A stretch of 64,000 nt of DNA from Sabellastarte sp. h YS-2021 (Eukaryota; Annelida; Polychaeta; Sabellida; Sabellidae), in NCBI GenBank assembly GCA_964017235.1, contig OZ024935.1, positions 87,945,052-88,009,051 of the forward strand, written 5' to 3'. Within the stretch, counting starts at the first letter, position 1. Each line of letters starts with the position of its first letter. Under the pieces are notes generated by a model. That model ran no database searches and was not told where the DNA came from. It saw only the letters and a program-made list of their open reading frames with translations. This document shows, piece by piece, positions 9,795-20,744 of this stretch. The translations under genes were made by a program, and so were the position numbers.

Positions 9795-11890
9795 TTTAAT
9801 TTATTTTATTTATTTATTTATAGCAATCGTGCTCATAGCACAGGAAATGCACACATATATACAACTATGAATAGATACATGAACATATGAACAACATGAA
9901 ACTACATCAAATTAAATAAAGATAAAAAACACATTTCATATTTACACATGCTATGTTATACACAAGTAATTTAGCATACTATTGATCTCATCTTTACTAA
10001 ACTCTGCACAATTTTTATCTCTTATATACAAAAGGTCTAAAATATTTCCAACTACCACAACATCCTCATCACTATACATTGTTTTAAAGTTTTCCATAAC
10101 TTTTCTACTAAATAGTGCTGGTGACATACACACTTCTTGCCTTGAACACTTTAACTCATTCGATATATTTTTTCACATTTTTGCCAGCATTTGAATTGCT
10201 ACCTTTCAACAAAATATTACCACAAAGTCTAACAATTGAATTGTCACTGTTTACCACATTGTTAAGAAATTTGTTAAATCTTTGATACATATTTAATTTA
10301 ATGGGTACATCTTTACAAATTAAGGGAAGATACCTAGAATGAGTCATATTGGATATGTGAAATATACGTCTAATGCACTTTCTCCATGTTGTACAGACCT
10401 TCTTAAAACCTACTGAATTAAAATTCCATAAAACAGCACCATACAGAGACATGCAATAACTCTTGAACAAACAATATTTCACTGTTGTGTGCGCATTACT
10501 AAATAATGATAGAATACCATTTACATTAGTAATCAGATTATCAATTGCATCCCTATACAACATACTTTCAGCATCTTGACCTACATAGTGACCCAAATGT
10601 TTACACACTGTTGTGGCTTTAATAAATATACTATTATGTGTAATGCCTTCTATTCCATGATCTTGTGATTTTGTAAAATACAACAGTTGATATTTATTTG
10701 GATTGAAAGACACATTATATTCAGATCCGAACTCCTCACATACTTTTAACATTAATCTAAGAGAATATACAGTGGGTGCTATTAACAGAATATCATCAGC
10801 ATACCCTATTCCACCTGTAAATACATCTCCTATATGGCAGCCCACACCTGCATTCTGTAGCCGTACTAGTAACTGATCAATATATAGAGTGAATAACACT
10901 GGTGATAGGATTCCACCTTGTTTGACACCATTAGTTACCTCAACTTCCTGTGATATAGCATCTCCCCATTTAACACAAATTTTTTGGTTTAAATACAAAT
11001 GCAACAGCAAACGTATTATCATAGGACATAAGTTTTTCTTTACTAAGAGATTGAACAACTGATAATAATGCACACGGTCAAATGCTTTTGATGCATCTAA
11101 CATCATAACAAAGGTATCTGTGTTATTACTGTGGTAATACTCAATTATCTCACTTAACACCATAGTGCACTGGCTTGTTGAGTGCTTTGGTTTAAAACCA
11201 AACTGCAGTTCACTAATATTTCATTATTATTTGCCAACACAATCAAGTCTAACACTTTTCCAACAATACTGCTTAGAGCAATACCACGGTAGTTACTTGA
11301 CTGAGACAGTGACTAAATTATTTTTATCCTTTGGGATAGGAACAATAGTGGCTGTCAATAGGTCATCAGGAGAGCTACCATGGATTAGCATAGTGTTGTA
11401 CAAAAAACTGAGATAAACATGTAGCTTATGACTACCATTTATGACATATTCAGAAAAATGTACAATGTTACCATCACTTTTATAGTGCTTAAGCTTTTTC
11501 ACTGCAGTGACAACATCTTTAACTGTAAACATATGGCTAGAGTAACACTTGCCAGTACAACAAAGTGTCTGTATTTTATTATTTACAGTTCCAGTTAGCA
11601 TCTGTAATTTATCAACATCATAGGATACTGAATTATATAGATCAGAGTACTTCTGAGCAAATAAATTGCTTACATCTTTATTACTTTTAAACCCATCAAC
11701 AGTACAAGGAAGAATACTTTTTTCTCCTCGAATTCTCTTGACATCACTCCAAAAGTCTTTTGATTTATTATGAAGTAAGCTTGTAGCCATATTATTAGCA
11801 ATTATACTAGCTTTGTTTTTATGAACATACTTTATTGCATGGTGGTACTTTGTACTAAATGTTTTCAGCAGAAAGTTTGTTTTCACAATG
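9795..11890 (-). pseudogene. Non-LTR retrotransposon (LINE) reverse transcriptase, frameshifted
   Basis: A LINE RT reads on the minus strand. The linker and N-terminal part (11886-11293) ends with a TATIVPIPKDKNN motif. The palm domain is in another frame (about 11215 to 10156), with MLDASKAFDRV (palm A), GVKQGGILSPVLF (motif B) and GYADD (catalytic Asp pair). A C-terminal piece follows at 10133-9951. At least three single-base frameshifts separate them: near 11300, near 11215, and in an A-run near 10170. The 3' end has an AAATAA-like tail (plus-strand tttatttattta, about 9797-9822). The endonuclease is missing, so the copy is 5'-truncated at about 11.89 kb, as is usual for LINE insertions. 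The sequence style suggests a CR1/jockey-related clade; the exact clade is uncertain. Confidence 0.88.
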
Positions 11891-12719
11891 TTTATAGTTT
11901 TTTAAAACATTACAGTGTAAACCTTTAGTCACAAATGTTTCATAACCCAAAAAGAAAGGGTTTAAATAGGTTTTTAAAATGTTTTGTTAATATTTAAACC
12001 ATTTTAAAACATTTGTAATGTTTCCTGTTAATGTTACTGTTAATGTCTATCCACAATTTTCTCAAACACAAAGGTAATATGAATATAATTTTAGCTTAAT
12101 TTAAAGATCAAGGTACTGAAACTAGTAACTTTAATAACGATGCTTTAAAAATATTCAGTTATTCAATTATAGGACCTCTGTCAATACAAATCAACAACTA
12201 AAAGGAGAGACATGTAAATGTTGAAAAAGTTTTCTACAACTTGGGTGTTTATATTACTTGTAACATATGAGGTGACCAAACAACAGGAGATCAGCATTTC
12301 TTCAATTACATCATAGATTTAATCCATAAACACAGAGATGAGATTCTAGAGGTTTATACAAAATGTGGAAACAGGAGTTGAACACATTTTAAAATATAGT
12401 TGATATATTTACTAAGACTCAACTTAAAATTTTCATGTGATTTTAGGTAGCTCCTGAATACTTGAATAAATTAAAGCTTGGAGGAAAAACTGCATTGTAC
12501 GTAAAGAGTAAATTACCTTAATAATAATATTTATACCTGTGTACCATTCAGCAATTACAGCATATACTTCAGTTGAAGGCTTGAAATTATATCTTTATAA
12601 ATACCAGCAATAATATTACATTCATCAGTTTGTTGGATTATTTCTTTTTACAAGTTATTTGAGCAGTTAAATAATATAATTAAATAAAATCTTCAGATAA
12701 ATGAACTCAAACCACAGAT
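11891..12719. other. No gene seen
   Basis: AT-rich sequence; the first ~140 bases carry the aaaacattt-type repeat also found left of the LINE. Nothing else is recognisable. Confidence 0.4.
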
Positions 12720-14035
12720 TTCCAAAATTTAAAATTCTGCACTTTAGACCTTATGCATAGAAGCCCATTTGTAAACAGACGAAAGCACTTGCTGGGATTT
12801 GTTATGGTAGTATTCATACACACAAGCCAAGTGTGAGCATCACAAGCAAAGCCCTGTGTATTTGTCCATTCCGTTACTTATTATCTCTGCCTGTCTTAAT
12901 TAGGTACACCACACCAACATCCCTAGGCTTACATAAATCACCCTCCTAGAGTATCCACAGGTAATTAAAATCTCAGTCTTGTACAGCAACTATTTTATTA
13001 TATGTATTCTGTAGTGTCAGCTGTTGTTAGATTTGAGTGTTTCTCTGCATTTATTACTTGTTCCCAGTGTGTTGATTTTTACTTATGTATTATATGAAGT
13101 TTAATTTTCTGTGTATAAATCTTGAAAATGGAATTTGTGCTAGGAAATATATTTTAAATAATAGTGCATTAAGTATCTTCAAAGTTTCCAAAGTTTCTAC
13201 CATGTTTAGGGGAGTATTTATGGTAATTTGGAAAGTCGTAAAGCTATGTTATATTGTTAAATTCCTTGTTTCCAGAGAAAATTTAAAAAAAATGGTAAGG
13301 ATATGTCTGCAGCAGCATGGCTTTGTGTATTTGCAAAATAACTCAAAACAATTATGCATGGGTATATTTTGTTGGAAAAACTCATTTTGAAAAAAATGTT
13401 GACAATGACACAATTAAGGAACAGACCATTCAATTTTGATGGTGTTTCAATCATTATCTGGATATGTGAATTCAATAATTTGTCAAATACATTCATAAAC
13501 AATATTGGAGATGTTGGGCCTTGGTACATTTGTGCAGTCTTCAAGTGCTATTGTTCCATCTAGAGTTCATGAATCCATGAATCCAAGTGATTTTGTTTTA
13601 AATCCTGGATGGTTTACACTTAGTGATATGGATTACAAAAGTTTAGGAGCTTACACTTTGATGACATCTGACAGATAAAATATGGCCAGTGTGTAACTCA
13701 GAAGGTAACAAGACATTTTCATCATTGTGACTTTTCGCTAAGTGGTAATCAGAATTGTTGCATCTTAGAATTTATTGGATGAAAATAATGGCAACAAAAT
13801 GTATTAATTAGATAAATTTAAAAGTAGTTACAATGAGATGTATCAATTATTCTCCAATTATAGTAGGCATCAATTTCCATATTGAAGGGTTGGCTTGAAT
13901 CCTTCAAGAATATAAGTGGTTTTGAATGAACTTTGCTTCAAGGTTGGAAATGTATAATAAACATGTTCATTATTTATGGTGAGGCTACAATAATAACACT
14001 GTATTTGACATTAATTCAAAATATAAAGTATTGTC
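12720..14035 (+). repeat. Long dispersed repeat, copy 1 (copy 2 at 43.0 kb)
   Basis: Aligned blocks recur in the same order at 43.0-44.27 kb: cacaagcaaagc, gtagacca/agtacatcacacc-like, tgtgttgat, tttctaccatgtt, ctgcagcagcatg, gatgttggaccttgg and gcttcaaggtt. Copy 1 ends with tatggtgaggctacaataa and a gtatttgaca block; in copy 2 these lie about 930 bases further on, after an L1-like fragment. Small open frames inside (13085-13563) differ between copies and are not conserved, so coding is unlikely. Confidence 0.75.
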
Positions 14036-14232
14036 AGTTTCAACACTGTATGGGTCAGATCTCGATCGGTAGTTCTGTGGGCAGAGGAAACCAGTACATA
14101 AAGTTGGTCAAGATTCTGTACTGTAAACTGCCAACCATTGCTAAGCAAATACCAACTTTCCCACATAGCGTCTGGGGTTTGAACTGCAGACCTCATAGGT
14201 TGGAGGTGAGTGTGTTGCCTCTTACCTCAAAT
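14036..14232 (-). mobile_element. tRNA-derived SINE, old copy
   Basis: Reverse complement of the same family as the intact copy at 38.34 kb: tttcaacactgta, ggcagaggaaaccagtaca, ctgtactgtaaactgcc and a degraded B box (ggtttgaactgc). The 5' tRNA-like head is damaged at the right end and no clear target duplication is left. Confidence 0.75.
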
Positions 14233-15380
14233 CTATCTGTAGACACTTAATACATTTTGATTTTAAACCCCATTTTAGCCCTTTTAACTTCAAAGACAAC
14301 AAATAAAGTTTTCAAAAAAGTTAGATAATCAACACTTTACTGCAGTTAGAAAAATTTCATAATTCAACTGGGGTTAGATACTTCAATGGCAGGGTGTATT
14401 TACATTTTTCAATATTCTATTTGGTCATACTTTAACTGATCATAACTAAATCCTTATTAGTACAATGTTACTAGTAACCAAAAAAATGCATATTTTATGC
14501 TGCTATAGAAGAAAGAAATCTCAACATAGAAATGGTACTGTCTCACTTCCGAGAAGTTTATATTGAACAGCAAATCTTAAACTGCATGGCACTGAATTAA
14601 CTTTTAATAAAATATTGAATAGATGGGTGCCAATTTTCAATGGATAAAGTAAAATAAATTTTGTAAAAGAAAAAGAACTGAACAAGAGTAATTCTGAATT
14701 TAATATCTAGGTCTTTGTATTAATCAAGAAAATATTTCTCATATTGTATATTTGTATAATGCATATGTATATCAGCTCTTGTGAAAAGTCTGATGGAGGG
14801 TTTCTGCTTTCGCCCTCCCAGACTTCTGCACATTGTGAGAAAAAAGGGTAAATAAAGATTGAAGGAACCAAAAAAATAAAAACAAACAAAAACATTTTTA
14901 CGATCGAAATGTGTGGTTTTAATCATGAAAACTTTATAATCATTTTTGTTCTAAAATATAAAAAGATGTAACCTTTGACATAATTTGTAAATTTTTGAAA
15001 AAATAGAATCAAAACAAAGGTTCAATTTCATCCATAAAGTGTTCACCAAGTTCTCATCTATTCGGCACTTTTCCTTATAAAAGATTAATTTGACATTTTC
15101 CTAATTCTTTTCAAAAATGGTTTCTTTTACACCTATTGTAAGCAGCAGGGCTGTTAGGCCCTGCTGGGTCAGTTGTCCCACCATTTCCAAATATTCGTAC
15201 AACCTTATTTTAGTCTTGGTTTTATTTCTTGTTGACCTATAATTCTAGGGACCAATCACATTTATTCATAGTAATTCGAATTGCTTCCATCTTCACTTTG
15301 AATTTGCCACTCAAGGGAAACACAGGACTTGAATTTTAAGAAACTTTACTTTAATATTTTAGTGTTTACATTTATGCAAC
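14233..15380. other. No gene; left flank and leader of DIRS-type element 1
   Basis: No coding sequence is recognisable. A perfect 8-bp stem-loop, AGCAGGGC-TGTTAG-GCCCTGCT, sits at 15144-15165 about 220 bases before the gag start and could belong to the terminal or leader region of the DIRS element. The element's true left end is not resolved. Confidence 0.4.
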
Positions 15381-16480
15381 ATGGTTAAACGAAACAAGAA
15401 GAATACAAAGGACACTCCTAAGAAGAAAACGAAGGCATCTACTTCTATGGATGACAGTAGAAAGGACTTAAGTGTGGATTTCGACACAGCTGTCTCCTTG
15501 CCTCAATCTCCACAGGACTTTCAGCCTGTAAGTACCAGTCTTCCGTCCACTTCTGAAGGGGTTACAATGCAATCATCACATAATCTGTCTGATTCCGCCA
15601 CTATACTGGCTTATCTGAAGAAGATTGATGCTTCCAACGAGGGCCTACCTACACATGTTCAAGATCTGGAAGCAAGCAGGACAGGAGTTCAATCCCAAAC
15701 CGTTGCCACTAACTCAGGAACACCACTGAATCTCCAGCTTCCACTAGGAGCCCAGGCTTCGGCTATGGCATCAACTGTGCGTCAATCCCAGGTGGTTCAT
15801 CTAGTTCCAGCCCTTGGTGCTGATGTTATGGGGCGTCAGGAAGTGCAAGACACTGCCCAACACTTCTCACATGTTGGGGTCATGCCAGACATCAATGTAT
15901 TGCGTCAGAATCCACGAATCTCTCAATCAGTGTCAGCAGCACTCTCTCCAAGGTAAGACTGTCCCTACCAAGATTTGACACCACAGATACAATAACGGCT
16001 GTTCCTGAGCTTAGGTGGCCTAAGGAAGGGTATCTTGGGGTTAGTGCAAAGAAAATAATTCCTTATGATGACCTGTGCCTACCTGAATGGGCGGTAGGAC
16101 AGCTTTCAAATATCTTCCACATACACGACACTAATCTGGCTAGACAAGCCCTCCTTCAAGTGATTTTAGCTCTTAAAGACACCACCTCCCTGCCATGGGA
16201 AGCTCTCAGGTCAGCATGGGGGAACTCTATGCATGAGATAGAACAAGGTACACTTTCATGGGAGGATAACGTCCAATGGTCACTCAATGGGTTATCTGCA
16301 TCCCGGATAGCTCTAGCTAATGCTTGTACCATCAACCAACCATCATTCAAGAGGAAGGACAAAATATGTAAATTCTACAATCAAGGTTCCTGCTCTCTTG
16401 AATTCAATAATGGCAACTTCAGGCATCATTGCTCGTTCTGTGCTAAGATGGACAGGATCTTAACTCACCCTGAAGTGTAA
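15381..16480 (+). pseudogene. DIRS-type gag with C-terminal Cys/His motif
   Basis: The first frame (15381-15956) has a basic start (MVKRNKKNTKDTPKKKTKA) and then a Ser/Gln-rich low-complexity part. Near 15945 the frame shifts by one base into a frame running to 16480. That part holds the conserved core (PYDDLCLPEWAVGQL at about 16057-16100, and LPWEALRSAWGNSMHEIE) and a zinc-knuckle-like end with CKFYNQGSC, then H-H-C-SFC. The core and Cys/His tail match what I know of DIRS/Ngaro gag proteins, which package element RNA. The bases AAGGTAAGA at the break look like a splice donor, but reading through the frame change gives better protein continuity. Confidence 0.75.
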
Positions 16481-16761
16481 TGCAAAATTGAAAATACAAG
16501 AAGGACAGACAACTAAATAGGTCAACCAACTAGGGACAAAACTGTTGACAATGAAAACATCTTGCATAATTTGTTTCATACTTATTCTATATTGTGCCAG
16601 AGCTCCTGTGATGGGGGGGATTGGTCTCCTCATGTTCCAGATACCACAGGGCATATAGGGGTTAACTTATTCTCCGGGTCGACCCAAGGGAACATGCATT
16701 TAGTGATATACACAGGGCCTCTGGTGTCATTTATACATATTCTAATACCTAACATAAATGT
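16481..16761 (+). other. gag-pol spacer, no gene
   Basis: Sequence between the gag stop and the central ORF of DIRS element 1. Short overlapping open frames on both strands show no motif. Confidence 0.4.
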
Positions 16762-17358
16762 TTGAATGATAACCAATTAATTGGTCAATTTATTGGTCCT
16801 GCATTTGACCCATATGCACAGAGTAATGTACAGAAATCTCAGTGTGGGTTTAATAATTATGTTTGTCAAACATATAATGTGGGGTCATATGGCTTCATTG
16901 ATAACTCAGTGCAGAAAAGTGACATGAATTTACAAACTATACTTGACACTATTTATGTATTTGATGGTGGTAGTTCCAGTGCTGGTACTTTATTCTATCA
17001 TTCAGTGGATTTTCTTAACATATGGAATGATTTTGGTAAAAGATTACAACAGTTAATGTATGTACATCCCACCCCAGGTAGTGTATGCTCTGGTTTTTAT
17101 CACCTTCAGTATGAGTGCTGTCTTCATGAGTGCTGTCAAGTCCCTAGTGGTCAGATGTGTGTTATGGGTTCGGGTTCAATCCCTATCCACATGGTTTGTG
17201 TTTATAAAAATGATGCAGAGTTATTATGTAATCCCAAAGTAGCTTATGAAAACTACTTGTAGGATTGCTACTTGTTTGAGCGTCATGGTATATCTTATGA
17301 TGAATATATGGATATAATCATTGATAAATTGATTGATAATGCAAATGAGGACACATAA
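16762..17358 (+). CDS. Central ORF of DIRS-type element 1, unknown, with stops
   Basis: A 166-codon frame ends at a TAG (17260-17262). The same frame continues for about 30 more codons to a TAA (about 17356), so at least one stop is premature. The frame is polar, with a Cys-rich patch in its last third (CSGFYHLQYECCLHECC, about residues 110-126). I recognise no domain. Its position between gag and RT fits an N-terminal pol extension, protease-like region or separate ORF. It could simply be degraded pol leader. Confidence 0.45.
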
Positions 17359-17464
17359 ACTCACCAAAATGCTGAACTTGACAGTTCATTGCTGTATGGC
17401 AGAGACGCCAGTGTCAATCATTACAACAGTTGTCCTATCCCCAATGGTATTGGGGGTCACTTAA

Positions 17465-18313
17465 ATGATAATTTTGACTCTGGCCCCTCTGTTTCTCATG
17501 ATTTCAACATTGCCGACAAGATTAGAGGTTTCCTTAACCACAGTTCAGGCTAGAATACCTGTTAGTTCTGGACTTAATATGCAAGCCTGGGAATACAGAT
17601 TGAGGTATTATCCCGATAAATTTTTATTTCAGTACTTGAAGTTTGGTTTCCCCCTTTCCTTGGTTAACCCTACCAGCCTTCACAATGTAGATATATGTAA
17701 TCACCCCTCTGCTCTTGCATATCCAAAGGTGATTGACCATTATATTAGAAAAGAAGTGGGCCTTGGGGCCATCTTGGGTCCTTCTGATTATAAGGACTTT
17801 GACCACTATCACTGTTCCCCTCTTTTGACCCGCCCAAAGGACACAGATAAGAAGCATGTGAACTTAAATCTCTCTCACCCTTATGGGGCTTCTGTTAATG
17901 ATAGAGTCAGTAAGTCACATTTTGATGGTAGGCGTTTCACATTGAAATTCCCCTTGATTGATGATATAATTCAGGATATACTTGAAACTGAATACCCTTT
18001 CATATTTAAGGTTGAGGTGGCCAGGGCATTTCGGAACTTGCGCATCAACCCAGCTGATGCCATCAAGTTTGGCATATCTTGGGGTGGGCAATCTTACGTC
18101 GATCTTAGCATCACGTTCGGCTGGAAGCACGGCAGCGCTGCATTTCAGCTGGCCTCAGACACCATTGTCTTTATCATGAAGGGTATGGAATGCGAAGTTC
18201 ACGCCTACATAGATGACTATGTCGTTGTGGCCCAAAGGGGCCTGGCCCATGATCAGTTTAATAGTTTAGTCAACTTATTGCAAGAACTGGGAATCTTGAG
18301 ATGTTCAACATAG
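17465..18313 (+). CDS. DIRS-type reverse transcriptase, 3'-truncated
   Basis: The frame reads a DIRS-style RT. Landmarks are ARIPVSSGL at about residue 30, SPLLTRP (fingers), NLNLSHPYGASVN, KVEVARAFRNLRI (palm A, with E-V-A in place of the usual D-x-x-RAF first acidic context), FGWKHGSAAFQ (motif B-like) and YIDDY (catalytic Asp pair). After ELGIL the homology stops abruptly and the next frame resumes deep in RNase H, so the thumb/connection was deleted (a few hundred bases by comparison with the family). RT copies element RNA into DNA. The altered palm-A residue and the deletion make it inactive. Confidence 0.85.
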   Translation: MIILTLAPLFLMISTLPTRLEVSLTTVQARIPVSSGLNMQAWEYRLRYYPDKFLFQYLKFGFPLSLVNPTSLHNVDICNHPSALAYPKVIDHYIRKEVGLGAILGPSDYKDFDHYHCSPLLTRPKDTDKKHVNLNLSHPYGASVNDRVSKSHFDGRRFTLKFPLIDDIIQDILETEYPFIFKVEVARAFRNLRINPADAIKFGISWGGQSYVDLSITFGWKHGSAAFQLASDTIVFIMKGMECEVHAYIDDYVVVAQRGLAHDQFNSLVNLLQELGILRCST

Positions 18314-18645
18314 TTTTGGCCCTGAGGCTTTGGGGCAAGTTTTGGTCAAATGCATCTGTATGCATCAGATGCGACAACTTGGCTGTTGTTCAGGTAGTGC
18401 TGAACCTCAAGACTAAAGACAACATTTTGGCAGCATTTGTGCACAATGTATGGTTTATATGCGCTATGTGGAACTTAGATCTTAAAATTAACCACATTAG
18501 GGGCACTTTGAATGTGGAAGTTGACCTATTGTCCAGGTTATATTCTGACAAGTCTGTAGGTCAAACCTTATTGGCTTTTCTCCACGAGAACTGTATACGG
18601 GATAAAGTCGAAGCAAGTCATTTACAGTCAGATCTTTCTTTGTGA
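18301..18645 (+). pseudogene. DIRS-type RNase H, C-terminal half
   Basis: Recognised by IRCDNLAVVQVVLN followed by KINHIRGTLNVEVDLLSRL, the pattern of the last acidic and DLLSR segments of DIRS RNase H. The N-terminal half, with the first catalytic acidic residues, is missing at the deletion joint with the RT frame. RNase H removes RNA from the RNA/DNA hybrid during copying. Confidence 0.75.
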
Positions 18646-19854
18646 TTTCAGGTGCCTCACATACCTCTCTTCACCTCCTGACCGGGGCTTGGGCCATAAT
18701 TGATCAGGCCTTCTACAACATCAGCTCATTACACACATTTTAGAACATTTATAGCATTTTAGTTATTTGTTAACCTTTCTATTGTGATTTCAGTCCATAA
18801 TATTCTTGTTTTCTTTGAATATTTCTTGAAATCTTCAATTTCACCTAAGGTGGTCAAGAACTACCTCTCCTCCATAGCTTCCATGTACAAAATTCTCCAT
18901 GAAGCGGTTCATAGTGAGCCAGTTAGGAGATTTTTGAGAAGTATAAGCATAAATTCCTCTTTCTCACCTACTCATAGGTTTATTTTTTATTTATTTGGGG
19001 TTTTACGTCGCTTTCAACACTGTACAGGTCATATCACGACGGGTAGTTGGAAGGGCAGAGGAAACCAGTACATATAGTTCGCTAGGGTTCTGTACTGTAA
19101 ACTGCCGACCAACGGCAAGCAACTACCAGCTTTCCCACTTACGGCCATGACGGGGATCGAACCCCGGCCGCAGAGGTGGGAGGCGAGAGTGTTACCACTC
19201 TGCCACCGTGGCCCCCCACCTACTCATAGGGGGATTTTTGATATACATACTATCTACCTCATTTCAATGCCCTGTGACCGCCTCACAGACCCTTTGTTAT
19301 TCAGGGCAATTTTCCTTACTGCATTTTGTGCATTCTTCCGAATGTCAAACATTGCTCCCCACAGTAAGAAGGCTTTTGATCCCACGAGGCATATATTAAG
19401 ACAGGACCTCATTTTTCCCCTCCTGGTTTACATATTCTGGTGAAATGGACCAAGACACTTCAGAATCGCAAAGCGCACCATGTAGTACAGCTTCCTGCCA
19501 TAGACAATATGTACCTTTGTCCAGTTAGGGCCATTAGGGTTTTGATGGCTTCCAGGCCTCTCCCCCCTTCAGCCCCTTTATTTCAAGTGTCATACCACCC
19601 ACATCACCAGATTATTGACACCCACATCAGAGATGCACTCAAACAAATTCTTACTTACCTTTTCATCCCAATGTCTGGCCATGGCTTTCATACTTTTAGA
19701 AGATCTGGTGCCACTTTTTGTTTTATGTTTTAATAACAATGTATCATTGCAAAACATTATGTCCCATGGATTATGGCGTAGTTCTGCCATTTGGACATAC
19801 TTACACAACTCCACCCAGGCTGCCTCCAAATTAGCATCGACTGCTGTACAATAA
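18646..19854 (+). pseudogene. DIRS-type tyrosine recombinase, split by a SINE
   Basis: The N-terminal SAM-like part reads at 18784-18978 (KNYLSSIASMYKILHE). A SINE (18979-19216) then interrupts the frame, and the catalytic part continues to 19854. Landmarks are the box-I arginine in CAFFRMSN, VKWTKTLQNR, HTFRRSGAT (HxxR), SHGLW and a likely nucleophile Tyr in IWTYL. The frame changes near 19410 and near 19730. The enzyme would integrate circular cDNA by site-specific recombination without making target duplications. All catalytic motifs survive, but the ORF is broken. Confidence 0.85.
18979..19216 (-). mobile_element. tRNA-derived SINE inserted in the recombinase
   Basis: A complete SINE on minus. 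The tRNA-like head lies at the right (A box tggcagagtgg-like, B box ggttcgatccc) and an AT-rich tail at the left. A perfect 14-bp target duplication, CACCTACTCATAGG, flanks it (18965-18978 and 19217-19230), which proves insertion after the DIRS element was in place. Confidence 0.95.
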
Positions 19855-19945
19855 GTTTAAAAAATGGATAGGTCATATGTATAACATAACAAGTGGATTA
19901 GACAATGTGTATTTGATTGCTGATTTATGGTGTTTGTGTATATAG

Positions 19946-20739
19946 CAGAGGCAGATCTAGGGGGGGGGGGGGCGTGGAGGGCGCACGCCCCCCCTTTCAG
20001 AGTTTGAAACTTTAGTCATGGGGATTTTTGTCCCTGCCCACGCCCCCCCCAATCCCCCACCCCAAGATCTGTTTTTACTAGGGTCATATATCTGTTTAAA
20101 GTGACAGTTATTATACAAGTGTCACTGTCTAGTATCAAAGGGAATTAAGCTCTTTTGTGTTTGTACTAAGTTAGACCTCATCCTCAAACAAACTGCGGAT
20201 TACATCTTTTGTGAATAACTTTGTTTATAAACCTTTTTTGTTTACTAGTGTATGTTTAAACATGAGATATACAGTTTACAAAACTGGAATCACTCACCCC
20301 AATTAATAATTTATTATTTCACTTCTATGTTTCAAAAAAAGTTAAATTCTGAAAACGTTTCATCAAATTTAATCAATTGGTGCATGTGTTTTTAAAGAAA
20401 AACAATGAAAGAATCAGTTATTTTATACTGAGGTTTTTCTACCGCAGGTTTTTACAGAGGCTTTTTTCTGCTAGAGGCTTGTTCAGTTTACTTGACCATC
20501 AGTATCATATATACAGTTTTTTTGATAAGATTGGAATTTTGCTTTCCCTGTCCCATAAAATGGACAGCATTTTGTCCCACCTTGCAATTTTGACTGGTGT
20601 TTTGTCCCCCAGTATTTTGTCCGTTGACATTTTGTCCATGCATCGCGTGATATGTCCCGCTACAAAAGGTCCAAGTATGAAAATCCATACCTGCGATAAC
20701 CCACGCCCCCACTTTCGGGAAATCCTGTATCTGCCACTG
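19946..20739. mobile_element. Non-autonomous hAT-like DNA element
   Basis: Ends are CAGAGGCAGATCTAGG at left and, read inward from the right, CAGTGGCAGATACAGG, matching the common CAGTGGCGGATC-type hAT terminus. TATAG flanks both sides (19941-19945 and 20740-20744); hAT usually makes 8 bp, so the duplication is either partly decayed or the class is different. Inside are runs of G/C near both ends and a small cluster of attttgtcc repeats (20570-20640). No transposase is visible. Confidence 0.65.
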
Positions 20740-20744
20740 TATAG

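Larger units (their letters stand above)
15144..19855 (+). mobile_element. DIRS/Ngaro-type tyrosine-recombinase retrotransposon 1
   Basis: Gene order is gag, a central ORF, reverse transcriptase, RNase H and tyrosine recombinase, all on plus. This is the DIRS/Ngaro order, in which a tyrosine recombinase replaces an integrase. Frameshifts, stops, an RT/RNase H deletion and a SINE insertion show that it is dead. The termini were not delimited, so the start and end given are only the outermost associated features. Confidence 0.85.

Noticed and set aside
13085..13563. Open frames on both strands as small genes
   Set aside because: The paralogous copy at 43.4-43.8 kb does not keep any of these frames.
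15940..15965. Splice donor AAGGTAAGA in DIRS gag
   Set aside because: No matching acceptor seen, and the other frame continues the gag protein directly across it, so a one-base frameshift is simpler.
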